This document shows, piece after piece, positions 31,165 to 38,237 of a stretch of 38,237 bases of DNA. The notes beneath the pieces are model-generated. The model was not told the origin of the DNA. It saw only the letters and a list, made by a program, of their open reading frames with translations, and made no database searches. Position 1 is the stretch's first letter. Every line of letters begins with the position of its first letter. The stretch comes from a virus, in the IMG/VR virus record IMGVR_UViG_3300028283_000324, positions 1 through 38,237 of that record; one strand, 5' to 3'. A program made the translations under genes and the position numbers.

Positions 31165-32682
31165 TTATTTTCCTCCTGAAGGTTGTTTGTCATCCGGATT
31201 GACCGGATCGGGATTGTCGGGGTCATCGGGATTCGGATCCTGCGAGTTGACCGGGTTTTGTCCGGGCTGGCCTGTATAGATCTGAACGCCTTTTAATTTT
31301 GCGTATTCAAGGAATTCAGCCTGCTCATCAATAAGCACAAACGCATCCAGTCCGCGCCGTTTGCAGATTCTGGGAATGGAATCGGCTCCAATGGCGAGGG
31401 CGCGGGTGTCGCCGTCAACTTCCTTTGTCTTATCGAGCCAGGGAGTGCCAGCGGCAATCCATTCCAATTCGTATTTGATATCGTCGGCGGTCATGCCGTA
31501 TTTTTTTGCGAGTTTGCCGAGTTTGTCGGGTTCACTTATCCAGCGGTCTATCTTCCAGTCGGAATACTGGCGCAAGACATCCTGATTTTTTTCACGTTTG
31601 TATCTGGCGGCTTCCTCGTACTCCACGCGGTCTGCGATTCTCGCGGAAAAACTGGAGGCCATCGAATTGAAGGCGGTGTATGGAATATCCAAAGCCAGTA
31701 AAGTAACGCGGATCATGAGTTCGGAATATGACTGCATCTCATTGGACGGGGTTTTGCTTTCAAAAGTTTCAACGCCATCGTCAGGTTTGAGATCTAGGGA
31801 CATGATGCCCAGGACGGGCTTGATCTGGTTCGGAACGGTATTAGTGTTTGCTGTGGGGTTGGATGCAGGGGAATAACCGGCCTTGTTATAGTTGGTTCCG
31901 TCCGCCGTACCGCGTTTTATCGCAATTCCGAAAAGGGAATGCACTTTAATTTTAAGGAGAGTCCATTCCCATGATTCGGCGAGATCCTGGCATCCGTTGA
32001 TTGCAGTGGAAAGCGGGGAAACGCCCCGCCACTGGTTGAAGCGGAAGAAATACCCGTCATAAATAGCATCCTCGACTTTCACCATCTTGTCAAAAAAATG
32101 ACCGATACCAAGATCCCCCATCCGGGCAATGCAGAACTGCTTGACCCTGCCATAATCATCAAGCATCAATCCCTGAGTATTCACGGACTTCTGATATTTC
32201 GCCGGGATGTCGTTGGGTCTGGTTATGCAATCGGATTCCACGCCCTGCATGTGGCCGGACAGGAGTTTCAGGAATGCCGAATCACCGGCAAGAACTTTAC
32301 AGGCTTCAAAAATCAGCATTGCGGAATTCCTGTCATGCCGACCTGCAATGTCAAAATTTTCCTTGCGGGAATGCCAGGCGAACAAATCCATGACACGGCG
32401 ATCCAGATCCTGATTGCCGGTACGGAAATGCGGTTCGAAACGGGTGACATAGGAAAGATGTTTGCGCACCATCCAGGCGAGAAGGGCATGGTTCCGGAAC
32501 TGCTCCTGGGCAGTGGCTTGCATTCTCTCGCGCTTTAACGCGGTGAGTATGATATCCTCTGTCCTGGTGTAAGTCTGGGGGGATTGCCTGCGGCCTATGT
32601 CCTCGATGGCGTTGTATCCGAGGGATACTGTATTCGAGTTTGCAAACTGGAGATTTTTATATTTATCGTCCATATCCACCAT
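31165..32682 (-). CDS. Portal protein (lambda type)
   Basis: 505 aa, usual length. Signature segments: RNHALLAWMVRKHLSYVTRFEPHF, WHSRKENFDIAGRHDRNSAMLIFEACKVLAGDSAFLKLL, YDGYFFRFNQWRGVSPLSTAINGCQDLAESWEWTLLKIK, and PYTAFNSMASSFSARIADRVEYEEAARYKRE. The C-terminal tail is Pro/Asp/Asn rich. It forms the dodecameric vertex ring. The frame overlaps the gpW-like gene by 20 bp; Met4 has its own GGTGG and is the likelier start. Confidence 0.9.
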   Translation of the reverse strand: MVDMDDKYKNLQFANSNTVSLGYNAIEDIGRRQSPQTYTRTEDIILTALKRERMQATAQEQFRNHALLAWMVRKHLSYVTRFEPHFRTGNQDLDRRVMDLFAWHSRKENFDIAGRHDRNSAMLIFEACKVLAGDSAFLKLLSGHMQGVESDCITRPNDIPAKYQKSVNTQGLMLDDYGRVKQFCIARMGDLGIGHFFDKMVKVEDAIYDGYFFRFNQWRGVSPLSTAINGCQDLAESWEWTLLKIKVHSLFGIAIKRGTADGTNYNKAGYSPASNPTANTNTVPNQIKPVLGIMSLDLKPDDGVETFESKTPSNEMQSYSELMIRVTLLALDIPYTAFNSMASSFSARIADRVEYEEAARYKREKNQDVLRQYSDWKIDRWISEPDKLGKLAKKYGMTADDIKYELEWIAAGTPWLDKTKEVDGDTRALAIGADSIPRICKRRGLDAFVLIDEQAEFLEYAKLKGVQIYTGQPGQNPVNSQDPNPDDPDNPDPVNPDDKQPSGGK

Positions 32683-32878
32683 ATCCCATTCCTGATAAAT
32701 CGAAGGTTTGAACGATGGGGCTTAATTGCCCCTGGAGATCCCGGATAATGCGCTGGACTGTGGCGAGATCGGCGCGGCTGTAGCTGCGTCCGTCAAGAGT
32801 ATAGGACTGATTTCCAGAAATGGCCTTTTCACACTGAAGCCACATTGAAAGCCGTTCTTGAGTCGTCGGATCTGCCAT
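32663..32878 (-). CDS. gpW/DUF6148-like head-tail joining protein
   Basis: 71 aa. MADPTTQERLSMWLQCEKAISGNQSYTLDGRSYSRADLATVQRIIRDLQGQL has the two-helix plus beta-hairpin pattern of small joining proteins of this type, normally next to the portal. AAAGGTGAAAT precedes the ATG. The Gly/Tyr end (GMGYGGYGR) is unusual. Confidence 0.7.
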   Translation of the reverse strand: MADPTTQERLSMWLQCEKAISGNQSYTLDGRSYSRADLATVQRIIRDLQGQLSPIVQTFDLSGMGYGGYGR

Positions 32879-32899
32879 ATTTCACCTTTGGAAAACTTT

Positions 32900-32983
32900 T
32901 TCCCGGCAATAAAAAAGGCGGATGAACCCTTGTACAAGTTCACCCGCCTTATCGTTCGGCAAAACTATTTTCCTTGCCGGGAA
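32900..32983. promoter_or_regulatory. Outer inverted repeat enclosing the terminator
   Basis: TTCCCGGCAA (32900-32909) and TTGCCGGGAA (32974-32983) are perfect 10-bp inverted arms around the terminator hairpin, ending 22 bases before the gpW-like gene start. Outer and inner stems can coexist or compete, so the element may be a conditional (anti)terminator or a structured leader. Confidence 0.6.
32911..32950 (-). terminator. Intrinsic terminator upstream of the portal operon
   Basis: On the minus strand a 13-bp stem (AAGGCGGGTGAAC...GTTCATCCGCCTT, one A-C mismatch) with a 10-base loop is followed at once by T6 (32916-32911). It ends transcription coming from terminase and glycosyltransferases, leaving only about 33 bp before the next start codon. 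Confidence 0.8.
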
Positions 32984-33051
32984 TTAAGTTTTTTATTTTA
33001 AATCTGAAACTATAATTGATTAGATTTCTATTAAAAACAAGTATTTTTAAA

Positions 33052-33080
33052 ACTTAATTTATAGATTCTATAAATTAAGT
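33052..33080. promoter_or_regulatory. 13-bp perfect palindrome at the end of the glycosyltransferase gene
   Basis: ACTTAATTTATAG (33052-33064) and CTATAAATTAAGT (33068-33080) around ATT, overlapping the stop codon at 33075-33077. AT-only stems are weak as RNA, so an operator for a dimeric protein or a weak terminator are both possible. The AT-rich 32960-33070 stretch could hold a promoter; none is convincing. Confidence 0.55.
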
Positions 33081-33311
33081 TCGGTCTGAAATAAAATGGC
33101 CTTTGCATTTTGCGCATTCAAAACGCCGTCTATTGTTCGGATAAGTGTTTGTCACCTTGTGATCGTGGCGATGACCACAATGCGGACAGGGGATTCCGCC
33201 GTCTTTGACGATGGAGGCGACTGTGTACGTCCGTTTTTCAACTACCGGTACCGGGGTTTCCCTGTTTTCAACTTTCCCTGCCTGATTCTTTGATGCTCTG
33301 CCTCTTTTCAT
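33075..33311 (-). CDS. Nested zinc-ribbon protein, internal start
   Basis: 78 aa in frame with the glycosyltransferase. ATG 33311 (Met289) has AAGGAGATGAGGAC in front, an ideal SD. The product MKRGRASKNQAGKVENR... plus the CPHCGHRHDH...CAKC ribbon resembles small phage Com-like zinc-finger proteins. Possibly an independent gene fused by loss of a stop, still translated on its own. Confidence 0.55.
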   Translation of the reverse strand: MKRGRASKNQAGKVENRETPVPVVEKRTYTVASIVKDGGIPCPHCGHRHDHKVTNTYPNNRRRFECAKCKGHFISDRT

Positions 33312-34175
33312 GTCCTCATCTCCTTCTGTTATGAATATTTCTTTCCACTGTGAAAAACTGCGTTCCTGAATTTCAAAGTATCTTTTCTGCTTATTTATGT
33401 CGGATTCCGAAATAATTCCAGTAATACGCTCCAGATTGTTGATGAAATCATTGTTTTTTTCAAGCCATGCGGTCAACTCTGAAAAATCAGGTTTCGAGAG
33501 CGGGAGCATTTGAAGCAAACTTAAGCGATTTGCCCACACGCCCAAGATATTCTCATGTGTGAGATTGTACGGGATATCCTTCTGTAGGCGGTACAAATGA
33601 GCACACTCCAAATCCAAGAGAACTGTCTTTCCGCCGCATAGCCAGTTGGTAATGCAAAGCATTTCCTCATCCATGCCCCAGCCTTTGCCGAAGCGCAGCG
33701 GGCTTTTCAGTTTCTCGACATAATTTGACTTTGACAGGCCGTAACATGCCCCCATCACGCAGGGTATTTCCCCGGTTGTCTTCTGCTTGCGCCATTTACC
33801 GTGCAGAATCCAGTGCTGATCCCGCTCTTTTGATTTCCATATGAATCTTGCACCCATATAGGGATTGTCGTTGAATGTCATCTTTGCATTGTGGTGACAC
33901 TTAAGGCATGATATGTGGTTGAGATTAGCCGCCGTGTATTCTGCCTGGGTGTCCAATGCTCCGGGTTTGAACCGCATATGCGCATCCGTGATGATGACGA
34001 TATCGTTTTTAGCGCGGTTTATCCCTTCGTTGCGGCAGTAGGCGCATCCTTTGCCAGACTGGTCGGATATTGCGATAATTTCAAACTCGCCGCGCTGCGT
34101 CTCCTGAATGTTGGCGATGGTCTGTTTAAGGTTTTCCGATTCATTTCGTTCCGAAATAATAATTGAGTATTTCAT
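33075..34175 (-). CDS. GT-A glycosyltransferase (GalNAc-transferase-like motifs) with C-terminal zinc ribbon
   Basis: 366 aa from ATG 34175, overlapping the upstream stop (ATATGA). N-terminal GT-A fold: MKYSIIISERNESENLKQTI..., metal-binding DAH at 64-66 (VIITDAHM), and GWGMDEEMLCI at 165-175, the acceptor-loop pattern of family-2/27 N-acetylgalactosaminyl-type enzymes. After residue 288 comes a different domain with C330-x2-C333 and C354-x2-C357 (CPHCG...CAKC), a zinc ribbon. Likely transfers a sugar from a nucleotide donor to protein or another phage product. Placed between terminase and portal, with the other glycosyltransferase immediately upstream. Confidence 0.78.
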   Translation of the reverse strand: MKYSIIISERNESENLKQTIANIQETQRGEFEIIAISDQSGKGCAYCRNEGINRAKNDIVIITDAHMRFKPGALDTQAEYTAANLNHISCLKCHHNAKMTFNDNPYMGARFIWKSKERDQHWILHGKWRKQKTTGEIPCVMGACYGLSKSNYVEKLKSPLRFGKGWGMDEEMLCITNWLCGGKTVLLDLECAHLYRLQKDIPYNLTHENILGVWANRLSLLQMLPLSKPDFSELTAWLEKNNDFINNLERITGIISESDINKQKRYFEIQERSFSQWKEIFITEGDEDMKRGRASKNQAGKVENRETPVPVVEKRTYTVASIVKDGGIPCPHCGHRHDHKVTNTYPNNRRRFECAKCKGHFISDRT

Positions 34176-34909
34176 ATTCCGTTTTCCCTTCTGAATTTTG
34201 CGCAAAGTTCCACATAATCTGTTTCCCAGTGCGGTCGGAGTTCTATTAAGCCAGTACGCATATTGGCAGCATTCAATTCTTGGAACCTAACCATGTTCTC
34301 AGGACTCTCTGGGATGCCTGAAATATGGGTTCTTATTCCACCCCAACGGTAGATGTAGTATGCCAAGGACTTCTTCCGGGGATCATTGTCAACGGTAAAA
34401 CTGTCGGAATTTGCGGAAATCCTGTTCTCAATGCTCTGATCTGCGGCGGCGTTCGCCTGATTGGAGCATCCGCCCAACTTTTTGAGCAGCCTTTTTGTAT
34501 AAAAGGCCGCACACCAGAAAAGATTATTCGATATCTCATCAATGCGGCCATAATTCCAAAAGTAGGCAAATGGCATCTTGTAATAATCAAGGCCGCCAGA
34601 TTGCATGGCGTTAATACCGTGGCTTATTTTGTGGGGCAGGAAGATGTCATTATCTTCCCATGGGGTGATAATGTCGCCGGCGGCCATATTAAAAAAGGCA
34701 TCATTGTATTTCTGGCCAAGGGTCAAATATTTCTTTTTCAGGTTTACGATTCTAACCTCCGGATGGTTGTAAATCAGTTCCCGATCCGGACAGTCGTTAA
34801 TCACAATCAATTCTTTCTCCCCCTGATAATCTTGCCGGTGGAATGATTCTATACACTCCTCCAGCCAGCCGGGACGGTTCCAAGTCGGACAGATGCATGA
34901 TACTTTCAT
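34172..34909 (-). CDS. Family 2-like GT-A glycosyltransferase
   Basis: 245 aa, SD AAAGGAGAAAA. MKVSCICPTWNRPGWLEECIESFHRQDYQGEKELIVINDCPD is the classic GT2 nucleotide-binding start. The metal motif is EDND (85-88, ITPWEDNDIFLP). Later LFWCAAFYTKRLLKKLGG and DPRKKSLAYYIYRWGG. Intact. Its first 17 codons lie inside the 156-bp repeat and are duplicated at 36171-36120 in front of the cassette gene. Confidence 0.85.
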   Translation of the reverse strand: MKVSCICPTWNRPGWLEECIESFHRQDYQGEKELIVINDCPDRELIYNHPEVRIVNLKKKYLTLGQKYNDAFFNMAAGDIITPWEDNDIFLPHKISHGINAMQSGGLDYYKMPFAYFWNYGRIDEISNNLFWCAAFYTKRLLKKLGGCSNQANAAADQSIENRISANSDSFTVDNDPRKKSLAYYIYRWGGIRTHISGIPESPENMVRFQELNAANMRTGLIELRPHWETDYVELCAKFRRENGI

Positions 34910-35087
34910 TTTTCTCCTTTATATTTGAATGAAACTTATACTTGTATTTCTTACGACTTCGTTCTTTGGTGCAACCTCCATCTCCTTGCCTTTCACTTCC
35001 GCTCCGAATACCGTAACGGCTTAAAATGTCTATGCAATCCGTCCGGCTCTTAATATCTGAAATGCTGGTTCCTGTCGCTGTACTCAT
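34797..35087 (-). pseudogene. 5' fragment of a primase-like gene running into the repeat
   Basis: ATG 35087, SD AAGGGGCGG, 10 bases after the HTH gene. The first 25 residues (MSTATGTSISDIKSRTDCIDILSRYG) resemble the first helix of DnaG/CHC2-type primases (xxIKxRxDIxDVIxRY). At 35013 the phage repeat begins and the frame continues as unrelated residues to 34797. So the gene was cut at the repeat edge. Assignment from 25 residues is tentative. Confidence 0.42.
34858..35013. repeat. 156-bp direct repeat, copy 1 (glycosyltransferase side)
   Basis: Identical over all 156 bp to 36120-36275. It contains the last ~31 codons of the terminase frame (without the rest), the intergenic SD and the first 17 codons of the glycosyltransferase. 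The unit period is 1262 bp. Confidence 0.97.
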
Positions 35088-35097
35088 TGGCCGCCCC

Positions 35098-35313
35098 TTA
35101 AATTATCGGATTGACGGCCTGTTGCTCAATCCACTTGGTCAAATCAGATTCACGATAAAACACGCGTTTTCCTAATTTATGGCAAGGGATTTTCATTCTC
35201 TGTGTGCTGTGCCAGTTCGCTAGCGTTGCCGGTGATAGGCGAAGGAAAGCCGCCGCCTCTACTCGGTCGAGAAGCTCGGATTTTCTTTCGGTCGGGGTCG
35301 TCTGCGTAGTCAT
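35098..35313 (-). CDS. AlpA/excisionase-type helix-turn-helix protein
   Basis: 71 aa, SD TGGAGG. LLDRVEAAAFLRLSPATLANWHSTQRMKIPCHKLGKRVFYRESDLTKWIEQQ is a textbook HTH_17 domain of the AlpA/Xis class. It could act as an excision factor or transcription activator. Lies in the repeat-flanked cassette with a primase-like start right behind, the gene pair common in phage satellites. Confidence 0.8.
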   Translation of the reverse strand: MTTQTTPTERKSELLDRVEAAAFLRLSPATLANWHSTQRMKIPCHKLGKRVFYRESDLTKWIEQQAVNPII

Positions 35314-35347
35314 TTGATTGCCTCCATTTTGATTAACAAATTAAATC

Positions 35348-36112
35348 TTAATGGAAGCAATTATAAGGGAAGATTATTCTATCGGCAATAGGGTAAATAA
35401 TAGTAAAAAAGACATATCTAGGAATGTCCGTTTTATTTTCACAGCCCGGCGGATTTACGCCATCTGCTAAGCGTTCTCGTGTCTGGTTGCTTAGTATTTT
35501 ATTTTGCCAGCACCAATCACGAAACATTTTATTTATGGAAGGTGTCTTTAAGTTTTTTTGTATTCCCTCTCTGTAAATAGATAAATATTTATTTCGTAAA
35601 GGTTCTGATTTTTTTAATTTTGCTTCGCGTGAATTTACTTCACTTTCATATCTGACTTCAGCGGCCTTAACGTGATCTCCATACTTCATTATCATTAATT
35701 CCTGTCCAAGGATAAACGCGGTATGTACTGCATAATGGTTAGATAAGTGTAGCTTGCTTGCGCCTTCAATTTTAAGTGTTTTGATTTCATTGAAATTATC
35801 TTGGCATTGCCTTATAAGTGTATTGAATAAACCTTGAGCAAATTTAATATCTTCCGGCTTGCAGTTAAAATCATCCAGTTCGTCAATTTGACTTTTTATC
35901 CTGAATAAATCATCTTTCAAATTTTCTGTTTCGCCTTTATCAACATAGGAAAAGATTTTTCCGTCTGGAGCCGTGATTTTCTTTACAAACTTTCTGTCTA
36001 TATCCTCTTTTCGTGTCTCTATTGCATGGATACAATTTTTACTCTTTGCCTCTGCCCTGTTTAAAATCTTCGTGTTTGTTTCTTCATACTTTACTGTTTT
36101 ATTTTTTCTCAT
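35348..36112 (-). CDS. Hypothetical cassette protein
   Basis: 254 aa from ATG 36112. Its SD (GGAGG) is the very edge of the 156-bp repeat, so the fusion supplied its translation signal. Charged helical protein (KKITAPDGKIFSYVDKGETENLKDDLFRIKSQIDELDDF...), with YLSIYREGIQKNLKTPSINKMFRDWCWQNK near the C-terminus and an odd hydrophobic end (YVFFTIIYPIADRIIFPYNCFH). AT-richer than terminase on either side. Family not recognised. Confidence 0.65.
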   Translation of the reverse strand: MRKNKTVKYEETNTKILNRAEAKSKNCIHAIETRKEDIDRKFVKKITAPDGKIFSYVDKGETENLKDDLFRIKSQIDELDDFNCKPEDIKFAQGLFNTLIRQCQDNFNEIKTLKIEGASKLHLSNHYAVHTAFILGQELMIMKYGDHVKAAEVRYESEVNSREAKLKKSEPLRNKYLSIYREGIQKNLKTPSINKMFRDWCWQNKILSNQTRERLADGVNPPGCENKTDIPRYVFFTIIYPIADRIIFPYNCFH

Positions 36113-36119
36113 TGTTCCG

Positions 36120-36275
36120 CCTCCAGCCAGCCGGGACGGTTCCAAGTCGGACAGATGCATGATACTTTCATTTTTCTCCTTTATATTTGAATGAAACTTA
36201 TACTTGTATTTCTTACGACTTCGTTCTTTGGTGCAACCTCCATCTCCTTGCCTTTCACTTCCGCTCCGAATACCG
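36120..36275. repeat. 156-bp direct repeat, copy 2 (terminase side)
   Basis: Contains the true terminase 3' end (stop at 36181) plus a 17-codon copy of the glycosyltransferase start that runs on into the cassette and stops. Partner of 34858-35013. Confidence 0.97.
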
Positions 36276-38208
36276 ATGCGCCCACTACTGTTATCTTGAC
36301 CGCGTCCGCAAGATCGTTTCTCGCGCCCGGCCTTTTTGTCCATTTCATCAGCTCCTTTCCGTTTTTATATTCGAGTTCAATCAGTTTATCGGCAATGATA
36401 TGATCCGCAATTGTCCGATGGTCGGTGTTGTTGTCGCCCCAGAAAGAATAACTGCCGGGAAATCCCGGATTCAGAAGAAATGATTTCTGGAGCCACATGT
36501 GCCAGTAGTGGGAATTGAAAATCACATGCTCTCCGCGCTTTTCCTTCTTTTCCCAGTGGCATTCGTGACCTTTGCGGATAACGGTTTTGCTGTTTTGCGG
36601 CAGATTGTATTTTTCGGAACCAAATCCACGGAAAACTAAAAAACGCACATTGGAATATTTGCGGTTGAGGAAATCAACTACCCTGTAAATGGTATCAGTG
36701 GCATAATTGCCGTCAATTCCAACAAGCTTAATGGCCGGTTGCCTAACCAGAAGCGCGTCCGATAATTCAATCACCCCGTCATAGATTGCCTGTTCGGTGG
36801 TTTTTTCGCTGTCCGGATTCCAAATGTCCCCGCCCTTCGGGTATCGGCCATAATCTATCCCGAAACTTGTCATGTCATTTTGCATGGCGGACACTGCCCA
36901 GTTAAGTGCGTAATGGTTCACATCGATGCCGGCATTGACGTAATGGCAATCTTTCGGGACGGTATTTCTTTCGAAACCATTGAGCCTGGACAGAACCATG
37001 CTGCTTGAGATAGAATAAAATTTGGCTCCAGTGCCCTGTGGTTCGTTCTGAAGTTCCGAATAAAATGAATTTTCACCATTGTCAGAAATGTAATTGTAGA
37101 TATTCTGGAGGGCGGACAGTTCATTCTTGCTTTTGCGATTTGGGTTGCCTATCACCGCCCCTTTGTTCATCTCTTTTCGGTTCTTGCGGTAAAAATCATT
37201 ACAGACCTTCTTTTCCGTTCCTTCCTTGCGCGCCTGCCTGCGCAGATCAATATATTCCTGCCATAGGCCGCGCCGATCCTTTGGATTATGTTCGTCAGGG
37301 AACTCATATAGCGCCTTCGCCCGGACCGACCGCCATTTCGAACAGATTCTTTCAATCAAATCGTTTTGCCCGATGGCTGTACCGGCCATCAATATCGCCA
37401 GCTCCACATCTACCCCGGCAAGCCCCATGACATCAGACAAGATAAGATTCTCCCGCTCTTCGCATTGCGCCATACTTGTAGCTGATTCCCGTGTTTGCGG
37501 ATCGTCCGAGAATACGAAATCAGGACGGATCACGCTCCCATTGGGAAGGGTTATCTGTAAACCCCTTAATCTTCCAGTCAATCCTCTGGCTTCTATTGCG
37601 AACCCGGCCCCGACTTCCAGATAAGCCGGATCCATTTCGACATATGCAAATCTGACACCGTCGGCTCTCCACTCAATATGCGTCGGCCTGTTATTTGACA
37701 ACTGACCCGCCGCCCTCTGGCTAAGACCGTCAAGCGCTTTGATATAAAAACAGACTTCCGGAAACAGTTCCATCATCCTATTGCTCGTTTCAAGTGTTGT
37801 TTTAACCCCATCAAGCACTTTTTCAGCCGCCGCCTGGTCGCTGCCTATGATAACCACGTAACCCCGATGACCATAACAGGCAGCCCAGACAATTGCACCA
37901 ATGATTATAGTTGTCTTACCCTCACCTCTGGGCATAGCAATACAGTATTGTCCGCCATTTAAAATTGTCTCTTGAATTTCCTTGATGAATTTTTTTTGAT
38001 CCGCTGAAAACGGCCTGGTAAACTTTTCTGAAAATTCCCGCTTCAAAAAAAGCTCAAGTTTAAACTTATATTTTTTTTTATCTTTGAGCCTTGCCGTGTG
38101 GGGATGGGTGCCCACATCGCGCCCGGCAGTACGGCGTTGGCTCATGTACTGCTGGAAATAGGCGTTTAGCTGTTTTTTCTTAACCTTATCTGTTTTTTTG
38201 TTTTGCAT
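36181..38208 (-). CDS. terL: Terminase large subunit
   Basis: 675 aa. ATPase: Walker A AMPRGEGKTT (91-100), Walker B FVFSDD (231-236), preceded by an adenine-region segment at about 70-88. Nuclease domain: acidic residues D429 (AGIDVNHYA), D499 (VGIDGNYATDT) and NDLADA (631-636), the RNase-H-like set. It packages DNA into the prohead and cuts it. The N-terminus is Lys-rich. The start has no good SD but probably couples to a preceding small ORF across the window ends. I recognise no small terminase gene. Confidence 0.92.
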   Translation of the reverse strand: MQNKKTDKVKKKQLNAYFQQYMSQRRTAGRDVGTHPHTARLKDKKKYKFKLELFLKREFSEKFTRPFSADQKKFIKEIQETILNGGQYCIAMPRGEGKTTIIIGAIVWAACYGHRGYVVIIGSDQAAAEKVLDGVKTTLETSNRMMELFPEVCFYIKALDGLSQRAAGQLSNNRPTHIEWRADGVRFAYVEMDPAYLEVGAGFAIEARGLTGRLRGLQITLPNGSVIRPDFVFSDDPQTRESATSMAQCEERENLILSDVMGLAGVDVELAILMAGTAIGQNDLIERICSKWRSVRAKALYEFPDEHNPKDRRGLWQEYIDLRRQARKEGTEKKVCNDFYRKNRKEMNKGAVIGNPNRKSKNELSALQNIYNYISDNGENSFYSELQNEPQGTGAKFYSISSSMVLSRLNGFERNTVPKDCHYVNAGIDVNHYALNWAVSAMQNDMTSFGIDYGRYPKGGDIWNPDSEKTTEQAIYDGVIELSDALLVRQPAIKLVGIDGNYATDTIYRVVDFLNRKYSNVRFLVFRGFGSEKYNLPQNSKTVIRKGHECHWEKKEKRGEHVIFNSHYWHMWLQKSFLLNPGFPGSYSFWGDNNTDHRTIADHIIADKLIELEYKNGKELMKWTKRPGARNDLADAVKITVVGASVFGAEVKGKEMEVAPKNEVVRNTSISFIQI

Positions 38209-38237
38209 TATTATTTAACGCAGTGCTTTTGCTTGAT

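Noticed and set aside
32098-32538. 146-codon plus-strand ORF
   Set aside because: Shadow of the portal gene; the portal frame has all family signatures.
34325-34846. 173-codon plus-strand ORF
   Set aside because: Opposite strand of the intact glycosyltransferase, which has clear motifs.
34858-36275. Insertion sequence or transposon explanation for the cassette
   Set aside because: No transposase, no terminal inverted repeats, and the flanking duplication of 156 bp is far longer than any target-site duplication.

Overview
The window reads as an essentially complete genome of a temperate, long-tailed (siphovirus-type) phage. Nearly everything lies on the minus strand as one continuous series. 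An early/accessory operon runs from a divergent promoter at about 9.0 kb leftwards to position 1. The packaging, head and tail genes then run from the terminase at the right edge (38208) leftwards to about 12.1 kb. Only a short block at 9.1-11.8 kb (leader ORF, C5-cytosine methyltransferase, zinc-ribbon peptide, tyrosine integrase) is certainly on the plus strand. The integrase and a candidate attP sit inside the window with phage genes on both sides. The two ends would join early operon to terminase and share 8 bp. Both points fit a circular or circularly permuted phage genome better than an integrated prophage with host flanks.

The host is probably a Gram-negative anaerobe. Several products carry Sec or lipoprotein-type signal peptides, and a small protein carries the glycyl-radical motif and cysteine cluster of anaerobic ribonucleotide reductase (NrdD). 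Shine-Dalgarno sites of AAGGAG/GGAGG type and ATGA stop-start overlaps are everywhere. I cannot name the host.

Layout, in transcription order. (1) 8978-1, minus: ribbon-helix-helix regulator; DNA-metabolism and small accessory genes (a recombination-type C-terminal domain, an excisionase-type HTH gene broken by a frameshift, a run of 45-52-codon genes, DUF2303, DUF4406, a replication-initiation-like protein, an HD-type protein, DUF5131/Gp37-Gp68). (2) 38208-36181: large terminase, followed by a 1.1-kb foreign cassette (unknown gene, AlpA-like HTH, primase-like 5' fragment) lying between two identical 156-bp copies of the terminase-glycosyltransferase junction. (3) 34909-33075: two glycosyltransferases, the second ending in a zinc ribbon. 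An AT-rich intergenic follows, with a palindrome and an intrinsic terminator nested in a longer inverted repeat. (4) 32878-28470: gpW/DUF6148-like joining protein, lambda-type portal, protease with a nested scaffold start, major capsid protein with a threonine-rich tail, head completion. (5) 28473-18031: tail completion, terminator, small poly-Thr-tailed protein, tape measure, distal tail and a collagen-like modular fibre. (6) 18027-12055: exported and membrane proteins (an anchored barrel-like protein, two paralogous secreted proteins, coiled-coil/TM, small TM, lipoprotein), DUF1353 and the NrdD-like peptide. (7) 11783-12054: attP-like region with a tRNA 5' half and paired arm-site repeats.

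No gene-free stretch exceeds 300 bases. The points most worth attention are the repeat-flanked satellite-like cassette, poly-threonine tails on three virion-region proteins in a phage encoding two glycosyltransferases, the stand-alone NrdD-like domain, the attP anatomy, the divergent RHH/methyltransferase switch, nested in-frame starts, and several small genes split by single stops or homopolymer frameshifts.
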